In this document: piece by piece, positions 63,338 to 64,000 of the stretch
Layout of the letters: each line of letters begins with the position of its first letter
How positions within the stretch are numbered: position 1 is the stretch's first letter
NCBI RefSeq assembly: GCF_001425025.1
Contig: NZ_LMDE01000010.1
Location: forward strand, 578,212-642,211
Length of the DNA stretch: 64,000 nucleotides
Reading direction: 5' to 3'
Source: Nocardioides sp. Root122
GTDB lineage: Bacteria; Actinomycetota; Actinomycetes; Propionibacteriales; Nocardioidaceae
Program-made: the position numbers and the translations under genes
Notes under the pieces: generated by a model
What the model was told of the DNA's origin: nothing
Seen by the model: the letters and a program-made list of their open reading frames with translations, nothing else
Databases searched by the model: none

Positions 63338-64000
63338 GTGAGGCCCCACGAGCTGTCCGGGGTCCAGGCGCGCCGGATCGCGGTCCGCGCGCAGCTGCTC
63401 GACGGCGACCGCCCCGACGACGTGCTCGAGGTGCTGCGCCACCTGGGCTTCCTCCAGGTGGACCTGACGCGGGTCGTCGCCGAGCACGCCGACCTGGCGC
63501 TGTGGACCCGCATCGGGCCCGGCTACGACCCCGACGACCTCGCGGGCCTGGTCGGCGACGGCGCCATGGTCGAGCACCAGGCGATGCTCCGGCCGAGCGA
63601 GGACATGGCACTGTTCCAGGCCGACATGGACGCCTGGCCGGGTGAGCCGCCGCTCAGGGAGTGGCAGGAGGACCTCCGCGACTGGGTGCAGGCCAACGAC
63701 GGAGCGCGACGTGAGGTCCTCGCGCTGCTGCGCAGCGAGGGCCCGACGGCTGCCCGCGACCTCCCCGACAGCTGCGAGGTGCCGTGGCGCTCCTCGGGGT
63801 GGACCAACAACAAGAACGTCATGAAGCTCCTCGAGTGCATGGAGGCGCGCGGCGAGGTCGCCGTCGCCTCCCGCGAGGGCCGCGAACGCCGGTGGGACCT
63901 GGCCGAGCGGGTCCACCCGGGCGACGCAGCCGTGCCGGGGGAGGAGGCCCACCGCACCCTGGCCGCCCGTCGGCTGCGTGCCCTCGGCCTGGCACGCCCT
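63338..64000 (+). CDS. HTH_42 family protein (YcaQ/AlkX-like DNA glycosylase), 3' end cut
   Basis: The first 221 codons of a winged-helix protein that runs off the right edge. LSGVQARRIAVRAQLLDG and LGFLQVDLTRVVAEHADL match the HTH_42 superfamily; the Gln-Val-Asp at residues 40-42 fits the catalytic Q-hydrophobic-D motif reported for YcaQ-type glycosylases that unhook DNA interstrand cross-links. MVEHQAMLRPSEDMALF follows, as in relatives. GTG start 8 bp after the transporter gene. The assignment to glycosylase rather than uncharacterised HTH_42 is inference. Confidence 0.8.
   Translation, partial: MRPHELSGVQARRIAVRAQLLDGDRPDDVLEVLRHLGFLQVDLTRVVAEHADLALWTRIGPGYDPDDLAGLVGDGAMVEHQAMLRPSEDMALFQADMDAWPGEPPLREWQEDLRDWVQANDGARREVLALLRSEGPTAARDLPDSCEVPWRSSGWTNNKNVMKLLECMEARGEVAVASREGRERRWDLAERVHPGDAAVPGEEAHRTLAARRLRALGLARP

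Overview
This 64-kb window is chromosomal DNA of a GC-rich actinobacterium. It carries a complete Pup-proteasome system, a mycothiol gene (mshC), rbpA, separate lnt and polyprenol-phosphate mannose synthase genes, and many GTG starts. The gene content looks most like Nocardioidaceae (Nocardioides-like); that placement is inference from gene content, not a search result. Coding density is very high, with many 4-bp ATGA/GTGA overlaps. No rRNA, tRNA, CRISPR array, insertion sequence or prophage was seen.

Layout. 1-8.6 kb: a cut-off DUF5703 gene, aldo/keto reductase, uppP, an MFS transporter, a CorA-type transporter, then a mycothiol-associated run (phosphomutase-like protein, DUF3090, SCO1664-type kinase-like protein, mshC) and a PAC2 protein. 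8.7-15.3 kb: metH, a receiver-PAS-PAS-histidine kinase and a HAD phosphatase. 15.4-21.4 kb: a five-gene peptide ABC transporter operon closed by a strong hairpin. 21.5-23.5 kb: a Cas4/AddB-like Fe-S nuclease gene interrupted by an intein whose motifs fit class 3 (first residue Gly, W-C-T motif, LAGLIDADG endonuclease). 23.6-26.4 kb: a site-2 protease, TrmI and a GrpB-family protein.

26.4-45.1 kb: the Pup-proteasome locus (arc, dop, pup, prcB, prcA, pafA, pafB, pafC) continuing into tatA, tatC, a lipid kinase, a HelY-like helicase, a 5'-3' exonuclease and an Lrp/AsnC regulator. Dop activates Pup, PafA attaches it, ARC unfolds tagged proteins into PrcAB, and PafBC is a WYL-domain regulator pair. 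Small membrane proteins, a methyltransferase, a Nudix hydrolase and an FKBP lipoprotein are interspersed. 45.2-50.8 kb: a lysine aminomutase catabolic cluster (kamA diverging from kdd-kamD-kamE-kal) with no kce or CoA-transferase gene in view.

51.2-64 kb: lnt, ppm and fxsA; rbpA with a SigR-type promoter motif; an MFS transporter and a glycerophosphodiesterase; a zinc-ribbon protein; a helix-turn-helix/MurA fusion with a palindromic operator; an alcohol dehydrogenase, a PhoD phosphatase, a Cys-rich small protein, a cation diffusion facilitator, and a cut-off HTH_42 (YcaQ/AlkX-like) gene.

A recurring regulatory feature is a TANNNT or CANNNT hexamer ending 6-8 nt before the start codon of more than 20 genes, the pattern expected of leaderless transcripts. 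The strongest points for follow-up are the class 3 intein, the palindrome from which dop and a methyltransferase both start, a 25-residue membrane peptide in the proteasome locus, the HTH-MurA operator, the SigR-type rbpA promoter and the incomplete lysine pathway.
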